Assembly: GCA_029561735.1 (NCBI GenBank)
Contig: JAKQWZ010000016.1
Coordinates: 1 to 50,436 of the forward strand
DNA length: 50,436 bases
Direction: 5' to 3'
DNA from: Candidatus Omnitrophota bacterium
GTDB lineage: Bacteria; Omnitrophota; Gorgyraeia; Gygaellales; Profunditerraquicolaceae
Positions 1-9,836 of this stretch are shown piece after piece (positions within the stretch are counted from its first letter, which is position 1; each line of letters starts with the position of its first letter). Below the pieces are notes generated by a model. The model was given only the letters and a program-made list of their open reading frames with translations, searched no databases and was not told the origin of the DNA. A program made the position numbers and the translations under genes.

Positions 1-1048
1 GGCCCGCCATTGAACCGTCGCGCTCCGGGATGTAGCCCTTAAAACCCATACCCCCGGCCTCTTCTCCGCCTACCAGAATATCCTTTGTGTCCATTAAATT
101 GGAGATATACTTAAAGCCCACAGGCGTTTCATAAAGCTTCAGGCCCAGCTTTTCGGCAATATTATCCATCATATTTGAACCGACAATTGTCTTGACTAGT
201 CCGCCGGACATTTTCCTGTCCTGATGCAAATGCAGCGCCAGAAGCCCGAGGATCTTTTGCGGCGAAATAAACTCTCCTCCCGGAGCCACGCAGGCAATCC
301 GGTCAGCATCGCCGTCAAGGACAAGGCATATATCAAACTTCTCCTCTTTCATCTTTTTCATTGTCGCTTCCAGATTCTCTGCAACAGGCTCCGGCCTTAG
401 GCCACCAAAAGAAGGATTGATATCAGCGCGAGTAAATTCCAGTTTTATAGGACTCCCTTTTAATACTTGAGCAATAAATTTATCTCCGCTGCCGTGCATA
501 GAATCAACCAGCACTTTAAACCGGGAATTTTTCAATTTTCTGATATCAATATACGAACGCAGGAACCTGACATATTCTCCGGCAAAATCCTCTTTTATTA
601 TCCGCGCCTTTGGCTCAAGCCTGGTTTCGGTTATGGCATTTGCCATACGCTCAACTTCTTGAGTTATTTCAACGCCGGCAGCGCCGCCGGTAGCGGTCTT
701 GATCTTAATACCGTTATAATCAGCCGGATTATGGCTGGCAGTTATCATAACACCGGCAGTCTGGTTGTTATTTTTCACTTTAAAACTAAGCATCGGTGTT
801 GGCGTGGCATTATCCGCCAGCAAAACCTCAATATTGTTAGCTGAAAGTACTTCCGCCACAGCTTGAGCGTATTCCCTGGAAAGAAAGCGGGTATCAAAGC
901 CCACAGCCAGTTTTGCCGGTTTAGTCCGGGCATTAAAATAATCCGCAATTGCCTGCGCAACCCTGCGCACATTTTTAAAAGTAAAATTGTCGCTGATCAC
1001 GCCTCTCCAGCCGTCAGTGCCAAACTTGATTTCATTAGATTCCAGCAT
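1..1048 (-). CDS. Phosphoglucomutase/phosphomannomutase (alpha-D-phosphohexomutase), 3' end truncated by window edge
   Basis: Reverse-strand translation from ATG at 1048: MLESNEIKFGTDGWRGVISDNF...GVMITASHNPADYNGIKIK...DGDADR motif; open to position 1. Overlaps the end of the rpe ORF by 14 nt. Confidence 0.93.
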   Translation of the reverse strand, partial: MLESNEIKFGTDGWRGVISDNFTFKNVRRVAQAIADYFNARTKPAKLAVGFDTRFLSREYAQAVAEVLSANNIEVLLADNATPTPMLSFKVKNNNQTAGVMITASHNPADYNGIKIKTATGGAAGVEITQEVERMANAITETRLEPKARIIKEDFAGEYVRFLRSYIDIRKLKNSRFKVLVDSMHGSGDKFIAQVLKGSPIKLEFTRADINPSFGGLRPEPVAENLEATMKKMKEEKFDICLVLDGDADRIACVAPGGEFISPQKILGLLALHLHQDRKMSGGLVKTIVGSNMMDNIAEKLGLKLYETPVGFKYISNLMDTKDILVGGEEAGGMGFKGYIPERDGSMAG

Positions 1049-1682
1049 TTCTCATCCTTTCAATTGTAAATTTTGGTGTTTTTGATTTAAATAAGTACGA
1101 ACCGGAAACCAGTATACTTGCTCCGGCGTTAATAAGCCTGCCTGCTACTTCTTCGTTGATGCCTCCGTCAACCGAGATATCTCCTTTAAACTTTGACCTT
1201 AAATAAATTACCTTAGGAATTGAACTGGGAATAAATTTTTGGCCCCCAAAACCCGGATTAACCGACATGACCAACACAAAATCCAAAAAGGGCAGAAATT
1301 TATCAATTCTCTTTGCCGCAGTTGGCGGATTAAAAGAAATCCCTGCCTTAATGCCTTTTTTTCTTAAACCGGCTGCTATCTTTTTAAAACCATTAAGAGA
1401 AACTGTCTCTTCGTGTACTGTAATCATATCGCTTCCGGCTTCCACGAAACTGTCTACATATTTTTCCGGATGCTCAATCATTAAATGCACATCCAGCGGC
1501 AAGCAGGTGGATTTACGCAAACTTTGCACGACAACCGGACCGATGGTGATATTAGGCACAAAATGCCCGTCCATAACATCAATATGGAACAGGTCAGCTC
1601 CGGATTTTTCCATTCTTTTAAGTTCAGATTTAAGATCGCTGAAATCAGCGGAAAGTATGGATGGAGCGATTTTTATCTTCAT
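1035..1682 (-). CDS. rpe: Ribulose-phosphate 3-epimerase
   Basis: ORF 215 aa; IAPSILSADF, HIDVMDGHFVPNITIGP, VMSVNPGFGGQKF, VDGGIN motifs. Confidence 0.97.
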   Translation of the reverse strand: MKIKIAPSILSADFSDLKSELKRMEKSGADLFHIDVMDGHFVPNITIGPVVVQSLRKSTCLPLDVHLMIEHPEKYVDSFVEAGSDMITVHEETVSLNGFKKIAAGLRKKGIKAGISFNPPTAAKRIDKFLPFLDFVLVMSVNPGFGGQKFIPSSIPKVIYLRSKFKGDISVDGGINEEVAGRLINAGASILVSGSYLFKSKTPKFTIERMRNAGI

Positions 1683-2245
1683 TGATAAAGCCTTTTTTTA
1701 GCTATATATTTCTGGACCGCTTCCGGCACCAGGTACCTGAATGACCTCTTATGCTTTATTGCCAGCCTTATTTCAAAAGCCGATATATCAACTGCGCGTA
1801 TTGCCAGCGTCTTGATATACGAGGGAATCTTTTCCAGCGGATAACCCGGCCGCGTTGCTACGACAAACTTGACCATTCCGGTTATTTCATTCAAATCTTT
1901 CCAGTCATTCAGATAGGTCAAAAGGTCCGAACCGGTAATAAAATAAAGTTCGTCTTTGAAATACTTTTTTTTAAGCTGCTTTATCGTATCAATCGTATAA
2001 GAATAACCGGTACGCTTAATTTCAAGATCAGAAACCAGGAAAAACCTGTTGCCTTTGACAGCCAATTTAAGCAGTTTAAACCGTTCTTCCGCAGAAATTA
2101 TTTCTTCCGGCTCCTTATGCGGCGGAATATTCGTCGGGACAAAAATAATCCTGTCCAAAAACAGTTTCTCTCTCACTTCTTCAGCCAGAATCAAGTGGCC
2201 AATATGCACGGGGTTGAATGTGCCGCCTAAAATGCCGATCTTCAT
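1679..2245 (-). CDS. nadD: Nicotinate-nucleotide adenylyltransferase
   Basis: ORF 188 aa; GGTFNPVHIGHL nucleotidyltransferase motif, FVPTNIPPHK, ITGSDLL. Confidence 0.95.
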   Translation of the reverse strand: MKIGILGGTFNPVHIGHLILAEEVREKLFLDRIIFVPTNIPPHKEPEEIISAEERFKLLKLAVKGNRFFLVSDLEIKRTGYSYTIDTIKQLKKKYFKDELYFITGSDLLTYLNDWKDLNEITGMVKFVVATRPGYPLEKIPSYIKTLAIRAVDISAFEIRLAIKHKRSFRYLVPEAVQKYIAKKRLYQ

Positions 2246-3498
2246 TGCCGCACCTGGCCGTGCCCAAAAACCATAAATTTATAAGTTGTCAGCTCTTCAA
2301 GGGCCATAGGCCCGCGAGCATGTAATTTATCAGTGGAAATACCGATCTCTGCGCCCATGCCGAACTGATAACCGTCAGTAAACCTTGTTGAGGCATTTAC
2401 ATATACGCAGGCAGAATCAACTTTGCGCAGGAATTCAAGGGCATTATCATAATTTTCAGTAACTATACTGTCAGAATGATGCGAGCCGTAATTATTTATA
2501 TGTTCAATAGCGGACTGAAGCGTATCAACCACCTTAACCGATAAAGCCAGGCCCAGGTACTCCGTATAATAATCCTTCTCTGTGGCCAATTTTACATCTT
2601 TTACAATTTTTTTAGTCAAGGCACAGCCGCGGATCTGGACACCTGCCTCACGGAATTTCTTGATCATTCCCGGCAGGAAGCGCGCAGCAACATCGCGATG
2701 CACCAGCATGCTTTCCATTGCATTGCACACGCCCGGCCTCTGGACTTTGGCATTATAGCAGATATTCATTGCCATATTCAGGTCTGCCCACTCATCTATA
2801 AAAGTATGGCAGACGCCCTTGTAGTGCTTGATTACCGGGATAGTAGATAATTTCACAACCCTGTTAATCAGGCTTTCCCCCCCGCGCGGTATGACCAGGT
2901 CAATCAGGTCTTTTTGCTTTAATAGGATATCCACGGCTTTATGCTCGGGACGGGCAATCAGGCTGATAACGGATTCAGGTATACTATGCTTCTTCAGCAC
3001 TAAGCTGAGTATATTGAATATAGCCAGATTGGAATTCAATGCGTCGCTTCCGCCGCGCAGGATTACACAGTTTCCGGATTTGATACTTAACCCTATGCAA
3101 TCAGAAGTTACATTAGGCCGGGATTCATAAATTATGGCAATAACGCCTATGGGAGTACGTACTTTGTGGATCCACAAACCATTAGGCCTGCGCCATGCTT
3201 TTATAACCTCCCCTACCGGATCAGCAAGTTTGGTTAATTCAACCAAAGATTCAGCCATATCCGCAATCCGCTTATCTGACAAAGTAAGCCTGTCTATCAT
3301 AGCCGGCTGCATCTTGGCGCGCCGGGCCTTAAGAATATCTTTCTTGTTCGCCTTTAATAGCTGCGCCCGGCTGTCAATTAAAGCCGCAGCCATATCTTTG
3401 AGGATCCGGTTCTTATCTTCGGCTGAAAGCGTGACCATAAAGCGCGATGCGCTCTTGGCTCTTTTAGCTATTCCTGTAACTTCTTTTTTAAGTTCCAT
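2242..3498 (-). CDS. proA: Glutamate-5-semialdehyde dehydrogenase (gamma-glutamyl phosphate reductase)
   Basis: ORF 418 aa; IYESRPNVTSDCIGLSIKSGNCVILRGG, VCNAMESMLVH; adjacent to proB. Confidence 0.97.
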   Translation of the reverse strand: MELKKEVTGIAKRAKSASRFMVTLSAEDKNRILKDMAAALIDSRAQLLKANKKDILKARRAKMQPAMIDRLTLSDKRIADMAESLVELTKLADPVGEVIKAWRRPNGLWIHKVRTPIGVIAIIYESRPNVTSDCIGLSIKSGNCVILRGGSDALNSNLAIFNILSLVLKKHSIPESVISLIARPEHKAVDILLKQKDLIDLVIPRGGESLINRVVKLSTIPVIKHYKGVCHTFIDEWADLNMAMNICYNAKVQRPGVCNAMESMLVHRDVAARFLPGMIKKFREAGVQIRGCALTKKIVKDVKLATEKDYYTEYLGLALSVKVVDTLQSAIEHINNYGSHHSDSIVTENYDNALEFLRKVDSACVYVNASTRFTDGYQFGMGAEIGISTDKLHARGPMALEELTTYKFMVFGHGQVRQ

Positions 3499-3506
3499 AT
3501 CAACAC

Positions 3507-4580
3507 CTACATCAAAGCCAGATCATTGCAATGGATTATTTCTTTTTCAAAACGCCCGCCCTTGACTTTATCAAGCTGTTTGGAAGAAACAGCGACTTTA
3601 CCCCGGGCAATTTCATTTCCCTGTTTATCCGATATCACAATAACATCTCCGCAATCAAAATTCCCGCAAACCGAGACTACGCCGACAGACAACAGGCTTT
3701 TCTTATTTTGCAATGCGTTTCTCGCCCCGTCATCAATAATAATCTTTCCCCTTGGCTTGCTGCCAAAGGCAATCCAGCGCTTTCTTTCTGCCAGATACCC
3801 CTGCTTTGGCAGAAAAACAGTCCATAAGCCGCCGGACAAAGGATCTCCCGCAGCCTCGCAGATCAAACCGGAATTCTTCCCGTTCGCAATCACGCAGACA
3901 ACCCCTGAATCAACAGCAATTTTAGCTGCGTCAATTTTTGTAATCATGCCGCCGACGCATGTTTTCCTGGTTGTAGGGCACGCCAGCTGTTTTACCTGAA
4001 GGTTAATCTGGGGGACAACCCTGACTATTCTTTTGTCCTTGTCCAGCAAGCCGTCAACATCGGATAAAATAACCAGCAAATCAGCGGATACTAAGCTGGC
4101 TACCCGTGCTGACAACTGGTCATTATCGCCGAACCTGATCTCATCGGTAGATACAGTATCGTTTTCGTTGATAACAGGAACCACCCCTAGTTTTAAAAGA
4201 GTCAGAAGCGTATTTTTAGCATTAAGATAGCGGGTGCGGCCGGTAAAATCCTCCCAAGTAAGCAAGACTTGAGCGCAATTTTTCTTCTGTTCCTCTAGCA
4301 ATGACAGGTAATTTTCCATTAAAATATTCTGGCCGACAGCTGCAGCTGCCTGTAGAAATGGCAGGCCCTTGGGGCGGCAGTCCATCCCAAGGCGCAGCAT
4401 CCCCAAAGCTATGGCACCCGAAGAAACTATAATTACTTCTTTCCCGGAGTCAACCAGCTTATTGACTTCAAGCACAAGGCTTTTTAACAAGCCCCTGTTA
4501 AGCCCGTCGCTCTCAGAGCAAAACAGGCTTGAGCCGATCTTAATAACTATGCGGTTATAGGCTTTTTTTGATCCCTTCAA
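3507..4580 (-). CDS. proB: Glutamate 5-kinase with C-terminal PUA domain
   Basis: ORF 357 aa; VIKIGSSLF, VSSGAIALG, NENDTVSTDEIRFGDNDQLSARVA, GGMITKIDAAKIA; PUA-like C-terminus. Confidence 0.96.
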   Translation of the reverse strand: MKGSKKAYNRIVIKIGSSLFCSESDGLNRGLLKSLVLEVNKLVDSGKEVIIVSSGAIALGMLRLGMDCRPKGLPFLQAAAAVGQNILMENYLSLLEEQKKNCAQVLLTWEDFTGRTRYLNAKNTLLTLLKLGVVPVINENDTVSTDEIRFGDNDQLSARVASLVSADLLVILSDVDGLLDKDKRIVRVVPQINLQVKQLACPTTRKTCVGGMITKIDAAKIAVDSGVVCVIANGKNSGLICEAAGDPLSGGLWTVFLPKQGYLAERKRWIAFGSKPRGKIIIDDGARNALQNKKSLLSVGVVSVCGNFDCGDVIVISDKQGNEIARGKVAVSSKQLDKVKGGRFEKEIIHCNDLALM

Positions 4581-5508
4581 TTAGCGCCTCCAGGCCGTCT
4601 TTATTCAAGGCCGATATAGCAAAGACTCTTTTACGCACTGCTTTTTTGAATTTTTTCAAGTTAAGCTTGGCGGTTTCAATATCCATTTTATTCGCAACAA
4701 TGAGCTGTTTCTTTGCCCCTACGGCTTTGCTGTAATTTTTCAATTCCGCGTTTATTGTCCGGTAGTCTTTTAGCGGGTCCCGCCCTTCAAATCCACCCAT
4801 GTCTATCATATGCAGAAGGATCTTGGTACGTTCAATGTGGCGCAGGAATTTATCTCCCAACCCCTTGCCAAAAGAAGAACCTTCAATCAATCCGGGAATA
4901 TCGGCAATAACAAAACTCTTTTCATTGTCCCGGACAACGCCCAAAACCGGTTCTTTAGTGGTAAAAGGGTACGCGGCAATTCTAGGATGGGCATTGGTAA
5001 TGCTGGAAATTAGCGTTGATTTTCCCGCATTGGGAAAACCGACCACCCCTACATCTGCCAGCACTTTCAGGTCAAAAAGAATATCTTTTTCTTCGCCGGC
5101 AATCCCGTCAGTAGCTTCATGATGGAAGGTATTTCCTCTGCCTCCCTTACCACCCCTGCATATAACAAATTCTTCTTTATCTTTATCCAGGTCGCGCAGT
5201 ATACAGCCTGTCCCCAAATCTTTAACTGTTGTGCCTACAGGAACGCGGATAATTAAATCTGCGCCGTCTTTACCTTTTTTCCGGTTACCTGAACCGTGCG
5301 CGCCGTCTTGGGCCCGGAAATCCCGGTTGTATTTAAAATCAAGCAGGCTGTAGAGGTTACGGTCAGCGCGGATAACAACGTCAGCGCCTTTTCCGCCAGC
5401 CCCTCCGTCGGGCACGCCCTCGCGGATATACTTATCCCGGTAAAAACTGCTGCATCCTCTTCCGCCGTGGCCTGCGCGGATATGAATTTTAGTGCTGTCA
5501 ATAAACAT
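4555..5508 (-). CDS. obg: GTPase Obg/CgtA
   Basis: ORF 317 aa; glycine-rich Obg fold (AGHGGRGCSSFYRDKY, PDGGAGGKG) plus G1 GFPNAGKSTLI, DIPGLIEG, NKMD. Confidence 0.97.
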   Translation of the reverse strand: MFIDSTKIHIRAGHGGRGCSSFYRDKYIREGVPDGGAGGKGADVVIRADRNLYSLLDFKYNRDFRAQDGAHGSGNRKKGKDGADLIIRVPVGTTVKDLGTGCILRDLDKDKEEFVICRGGKGGRGNTFHHEATDGIAGEEKDILFDLKVLADVGVVGFPNAGKSTLISSITNAHPRIAAYPFTTKEPVLGVVRDNEKSFVIADIPGLIEGSSFGKGLGDKFLRHIERTKILLHMIDMGGFEGRDPLKDYRTINAELKNYSKAVGAKKQLIVANKMDIETAKLNLKKFKKAVRKRVFAISALNKDGLEALIEGIKKSL

Positions 5509-5822
5509 CAGGCCAGCTCTATATCTTTGATTTTCAGCACAGTCAGCTTCTGACGATGGCCTTTTTTCCAGTGAGTATTCTTACGGCGTTTATACTTAAA
5601 GGATATCACTTTCGGCCCCTTGGACTGTTCCAAAACCGTTGCCACAACCTTTGCATCCTTGACAAAAGGCTGTCCGACCTCAACTTTCTTTTCCTTAGAA
5701 ACCAGCAGGACTTCTTTAATATTGATATCTTTTCCGGCTTTAGAATCCAGCTTCTCAACCTGGATTATATCACCTTTTTGAACATTGAACTGTTTTGCGC
5801 CAACCTCAATTATCGCATACAT
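5508..5822 (-). CDS. rplU: 50S ribosomal protein L21
   Basis: ORF 104 aa; MYAIIEVGAKQFNVQKGD...FKYKRRKNTHWKKGHRQKLTVLKI; AGGAGG RBS at 5830-5835. Confidence 0.96.
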   Translation of the reverse strand: MYAIIEVGAKQFNVQKGDIIQVEKLDSKAGKDINIKEVLLVSKEKKVEVGQPFVKDAKVVATVLEQSKGPKVISFKYKRRKNTHWKKGHRQKLTVLKIKDIELA

Positions 5823-5867
5823 TTGTATTCCTCCTCTAATAGGATTTTGATTATCAGACAGGGTTAA

Positions 5868-5896
5868 ATTTTAACACACAAACACTACTGGGTCAA
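5868..5896 (-). promoter_or_regulatory. Predicted sigma70-type promoter of rplU operon
   Basis: Minus strand TTGACC (5891-5896), 17 nt spacer, TAAAAT (5868-5873), upstream of rplU ATG at 5822. Confidence 0.7.
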
Positions 5897-5913
5897 GAAT
5901 AAATAAGGGCAAA

Positions 5914-7353
5914 CTAGGAGATTTTGACGTCTTCTAAATGAAGGGCCGGATTGGGAATAAGGTTAATTTTTGTGCGGAATTTGCGCTCAATAGCATGTAA
6001 ATTAGCTTTATCCTTTAAAAGCTCATCAACTACCAGAGGATTAAGCATCAGGTTTGCCTGATGGAGGTTTTTGCCTTTTAAAAACCTTCTTAGCTCCTTT
6101 AAAGTAAATACCGACATAGTCAACGGAGACCTGACTTTTCCCTTGCCCTGGCAATAAGGGCAAGGCTGATACGAAATCATATGCACGGTCTTATGGATAC
6201 GCTCCCGGGTCATTTCCACAAGGCCGAACTTGGAAATCCCTAAAATATCGTATTTGGCCTTATCGTGGCTAAGCGCTTTTTTCAATACGCCCAGAAGCTG
6301 CCTGCGGTGCCCCTCTTTTTCCATATCTATAAAATCAATGACAATAATCCCTCCCAAATCCCGTAATTTCAACTGCCGGGCCACCTCTTCTGCTGCCTCG
6401 CAATTTACCTTAAAGGCCATCTCCTCCTGATTTATTTTTTTCTTAAAACCGCCGCTATTTACGTCAATGACCACAAGGCCTTCCGTAGGCTCAATGATTA
6501 TATAGGCCTTGGATTTCATGTAAACCCGGCTTTCGTAGATTTTGGATATCTGGCGCTCAACGTCTTTTTCCAGAAACAGGTCATCGCCGCGGTAAAATTC
6601 AACTTTACGCGCTAAATAACTAAGGAATGTGCGCATAAAACGCTGTATCCGGTAAAATTCCGGCTTTGAATCAACTATCAGTTTAGTGACATCTTCGGTA
6701 AAAGAATCCCTGATTGCCCGCAGGGTAAGGTCATATTCTTCATAAATTATTGCCGGCGCCTTAGAGCTTGTGACATTTTTTTCCATCCGCTGCCACAGCT
6801 TTAGCAAAAAATTGGCATCGCGCTGGATCTCTTGTTTTGACCTGTGGCTGGCTGCTGTGCGGACAATAAAACCAATACCCTTTGGCATCTTCACTTCTAA
6901 TAAAGCGCTTTTGAGCCTTTTGCGCTCCTCGTCCTCTTCGATCCTGCGCGAGATACCTACGTGCTCCTCCTGAGGCGTAAGCACTAAATATCTGCCGGCT
7001 AATCCGATATGGCAGGACAACCTCGGCCCCTTGGTGCCGAATGATTCTTTGACCACCTGCACCAAGACCTCTTCGCCTTTTTTTACTTCCTTAGGCTTCT
7101 GATTAGGCGTCCTGTCGCTTTCAAAAAGGTCTTCAATTTCAGAAAGGTATAAAAACCCTTTTTTGGGCATACCTATATCCACAAAAGCGGCATTTATCGA
7201 CGGAAGGACTGCTTCAATAATACCTTTATAGATATTCCCGACAATAGTCTTATCCTGAGGCCGTTCAATAGAATATTCTTCAATATTGCCGGAATTAACT
7301 ACGGCAACGCGCACTTCCTGCGGCTCTACATTAATTAAAATCTCTTTGGACAT
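5914..7353 (-). CDS. rng: Ribonuclease E/G family protein
   Basis: ORF 479 aa; S1-like N-terminus (GNIYKGIIEAVLPSINAAFVDIG), IDVNSGG, DFIDMEKEGHR, Zn-link CPYCQGKGKV. Confidence 0.95.
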   Translation of the reverse strand: MSKEILINVEPQEVRVAVVNSGNIEEYSIERPQDKTIVGNIYKGIIEAVLPSINAAFVDIGMPKKGFLYLSEIEDLFESDRTPNQKPKEVKKGEEVLVQVVKESFGTKGPRLSCHIGLAGRYLVLTPQEEHVGISRRIEEDEERKRLKSALLEVKMPKGIGFIVRTAASHRSKQEIQRDANFLLKLWQRMEKNVTSSKAPAIIYEEYDLTLRAIRDSFTEDVTKLIVDSKPEFYRIQRFMRTFLSYLARKVEFYRGDDLFLEKDVERQISKIYESRVYMKSKAYIIIEPTEGLVVIDVNSGGFKKKINQEEMAFKVNCEAAEEVARQLKLRDLGGIIVIDFIDMEKEGHRRQLLGVLKKALSHDKAKYDILGISKFGLVEMTRERIHKTVHMISYQPCPYCQGKGKVRSPLTMSVFTLKELRRFLKGKNLHQANLMLNPLVVDELLKDKANLHAIERKFRTKINLIPNPALHLEDVKIS

Positions 7354-7360
7354 ATTCTCC

Positions 7361-7666
7361 TCAACTTAATCTGGCATCTTTGATAGCAATGCCATCCGGA
7401 AGCTGTTTTTGAAGGCTTGATATAAAATCTTCAGGCCGGATAAGCCGGTTGACTCCGGCTGTTGCTTCTTCGTGGCTGCTTTCAACACCTAATTTTAACG
7501 CTTTTTTTATGCTGAATTTAGGATGCGGGCTGAATCCTTCTGTAAGCTTTAACGGAATTTCTGCGCGTCGCATTGCCCGGGTAAAAAGCCGCATCAGGTC
7601 TAAATGCGATATATACTTAATATTCCCGGTTTTTGTAAATACGAAATCTATTTTAAAAAAATTCAT
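7361..7666 (-). CDS. DUF2344 / TIGR03936-type radical SAM-associated protein (short form)
   Basis: ORF 101 aa; TKTGNIKYISHLDLMRLFTRAMRRAEIPLKLTEGFSPHPKFS is characteristic of the family; next to RNase E/G. Confidence 0.85.
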   Translation of the reverse strand: MNFFKIDFVFTKTGNIKYISHLDLMRLFTRAMRRAEIPLKLTEGFSPHPKFSIKKALKLGVESSHEEATAGVNRLIRPEDFISSLQKQLPDGIAIKDARLS

Positions 7667-9471
7667 CTATTTTGCTTCTTTGTTGTAACTTTTATCGCGC
7701 CTTTCTGCACTGACTGTTCAAGGGCAAGAGACGCAAGCCTTGAGATCTCTTCAGGGGTAAGGTCATTATCCCTGACAATCCGGGCAGTAATAAAGATCAG
7801 TAAATCCTGTTTCTGGATATCATCTACCTGCCTTCTAAATGCCGCGCCTAAAAAGGGTATTTTGCTTAAATAGGGAATACCGATAGTTTCTTTAGACTTG
7901 ACATCTTTTAAGAGCCCGCCCAAAACCACGGTCTCGCCGTCCTTCATAAGTATCTGGGTTTGCGCTTCACGCACATCAATAATAGGGTAATCTACCGTAG
8001 AGGTGATGGCTGTAGTGCCTGTGCCCGAAACATTTCTTGCCGTAATGCTTGAGGTGCTGGAAGTGACGCTGGGATGTATTATCATGTTGATATAGCCGCC
8101 CTCATCGCTTACCTGCGGCACAACATTAAGTCTGATGCCGATTTCCTGATAATAATCTAAATTTTGCGTCTGCGTCGGCCCTTCGTTCTGCGAACCTGCA
8201 GTTACCGTCGAGCTCAAAATAGGCGTATGATAACCGACAAGAATAGCTGCCTCCTGATTATCCAGCGTCATAACCCGCGGCGCCGATAAAGTATTTGTGT
8301 GGGCATCCTGCTCTAAAGCATGCAGTATAACTTCAAATTGGGCTCCGCTTAATTTCTTAAACAAAATTTCCAAGCCCGCTTTATAAGGATAGGTACCCGG
8401 AAAAGTTGTAGTCCCTTCAATCGGGTTAAAAGCTCCGGGAGTAAATTCTGAGCCTAAATTCCTGCCGGCTATAGTCTTAGAGCCGGCAGCATTAAGGTCA
8501 AGGTCTCCCGGCGCTGTTGCATAACCGGAAGCTCCGGAAGAGCCAGTTCCCCAGTCAAACCCGATATCGGTTAATTTATCCCTGTTGACCTCCATAATCC
8601 GTGTTTCAATCAGGACCTGCTTGGGTTTTTTATCTATTTGAGGCAAAATTACGTTTTTAATCCGGTCTAAATTAGAAGCAGTATCAGTTATAACCAGTGT
8701 CTTTGATTTTACTGACGGCTCAAATTCGGCTTTGCGCGAAACCAGCTCCCCTGCGGCATTTCTTTCAATAGCGATTGTCTCCTGTTTCATAACATCGCCT
8801 TTTTCTTTTTCCAATATGGTCCCTGCCTTGGTGTCTTTGCCGATCTTAAATGAACCGAACTGCCAGCCTTTTTGCCCGCGGCTGTATAAGACAGATATTT
8901 TTCCCCGCGGCGAAAGCAAGGGGATCAGTATTTTTTCAGCATCTTGCGCGTCTAAAAATTTTAATTTTACGATCTCTGTCATCAAAGGCTCTTCGGCCTG
9001 GATTTTAGCGATGTTTTCCATGCGGGTTACCAGGATAATGTTGCCTTGCCTCTCTGAAGCATAACCGTATGATTTTAAAAGCACGCTTAAAGCCGTCTCC
9101 CATGGCACATCAGCCATACGGATTGTAACATTGCCGATAACATCAGGGGTCGTAACAATATTAACACCGGATTTAAAAGCAATTATCTTAAGGACATTGC
9201 GGATATCTGCGTCTTTAAAATCCATAGTGACGTTCTGCGATGAAGACAGGCTTTGCGGCACAGGCGCCGCCTGAAAAGCTGTTTCCGAATTTTCTTCCGC
9301 AATAGAAGGCTCAGGAACGCTGTTCTGAACCGGGGCTTCAGGTGACGCAGCCGGAGAGCTTTCCTTAACATCATCCTGTGCAATCGCACGCACTGATGAA
9401 AAAATATTAAACCCGGCTAACCCTAAGATTAACAAAGCACAAATTGATACCCTGGGTAAATGTATTTTCAC
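7663..9471 (-). CDS. pilQ: Type IV pilus secretin PilQ-like
   Basis: ORF 602 aa; signal peptide, STN-like MDFKDADIRNVLKIIAFKSGVNIV, secretin motifs VLIETRIMEVNRD, VVLGGLLKD, GIPYLSKIPFLGAAFR; follows pilM-N-O-P order. Confidence 0.93.
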   Translation of the reverse strand: MKIHLPRVSICALLILGLAGFNIFSSVRAIAQDDVKESSPAASPEAPVQNSVPEPSIAEENSETAFQAAPVPQSLSSSQNVTMDFKDADIRNVLKIIAFKSGVNIVTTPDVIGNVTIRMADVPWETALSVLLKSYGYASERQGNIILVTRMENIAKIQAEEPLMTEIVKLKFLDAQDAEKILIPLLSPRGKISVLYSRGQKGWQFGSFKIGKDTKAGTILEKEKGDVMKQETIAIERNAAGELVSRKAEFEPSVKSKTLVITDTASNLDRIKNVILPQIDKKPKQVLIETRIMEVNRDKLTDIGFDWGTGSSGASGYATAPGDLDLNAAGSKTIAGRNLGSEFTPGAFNPIEGTTTFPGTYPYKAGLEILFKKLSGAQFEVILHALEQDAHTNTLSAPRVMTLDNQEAAILVGYHTPILSSTVTAGSQNEGPTQTQNLDYYQEIGIRLNVVPQVSDEGGYINMIIHPSVTSSTSSITARNVSGTGTTAITSTVDYPIIDVREAQTQILMKDGETVVLGGLLKDVKSKETIGIPYLSKIPFLGAAFRRQVDDIQKQDLLIFITARIVRDNDLTPEEISRLASLALEQSVQKGAIKVTTKKQNR

Positions 9472-9836
9472 CGTTCCTCCTTATTCAATTCAATTTCTAG
9501 AGGTTCTCCGTCTTTTATTAAAATAACCTTATTATCCTCAATCTTTAAGACTTCAAAGCCATTTACATCATCACCGATTTTTACAACGTCACCATTAATC
9601 ATAGCATAAGAAACGCCATTTTCATCAAGAATTATTCCTTCCAGCGCTAAGCCGGTTACCCCACCTTCAGGCTGTACTTTGATCAGCCTGCCGTCTGTAG
9701 TTACTATCGGTATAAAAGGATCACGCCTGCCTTGCGAATTATATTTATATGCTGCAGTATCCTCGGCAGCTAAACCTAAACCGGTGATTAAAAGAATTGG
9801 AAGGAATATTAAATAAAATATTTTATTTTTTGACAT
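9468..9836 (-). CDS. PilP-like pilus assembly lipoprotein/periplasmic protein
   Basis: ORF 122 aa; N-terminal signal/TM, YNSQGRRDPFIPI and VTGLALEGIILDENG motifs; position between PilO- and PilQ-like genes. Confidence 0.75.
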   Translation of the reverse strand: MSKNKIFYLIFLPILLITGLGLAAEDTAAYKYNSQGRRDPFIPIVTTDGRLIKVQPEGGVTGLALEGIILDENGVSYAMINGDVVKIGDDVNGFEVLKIEDNKVILIKDGEPLEIELNKEER

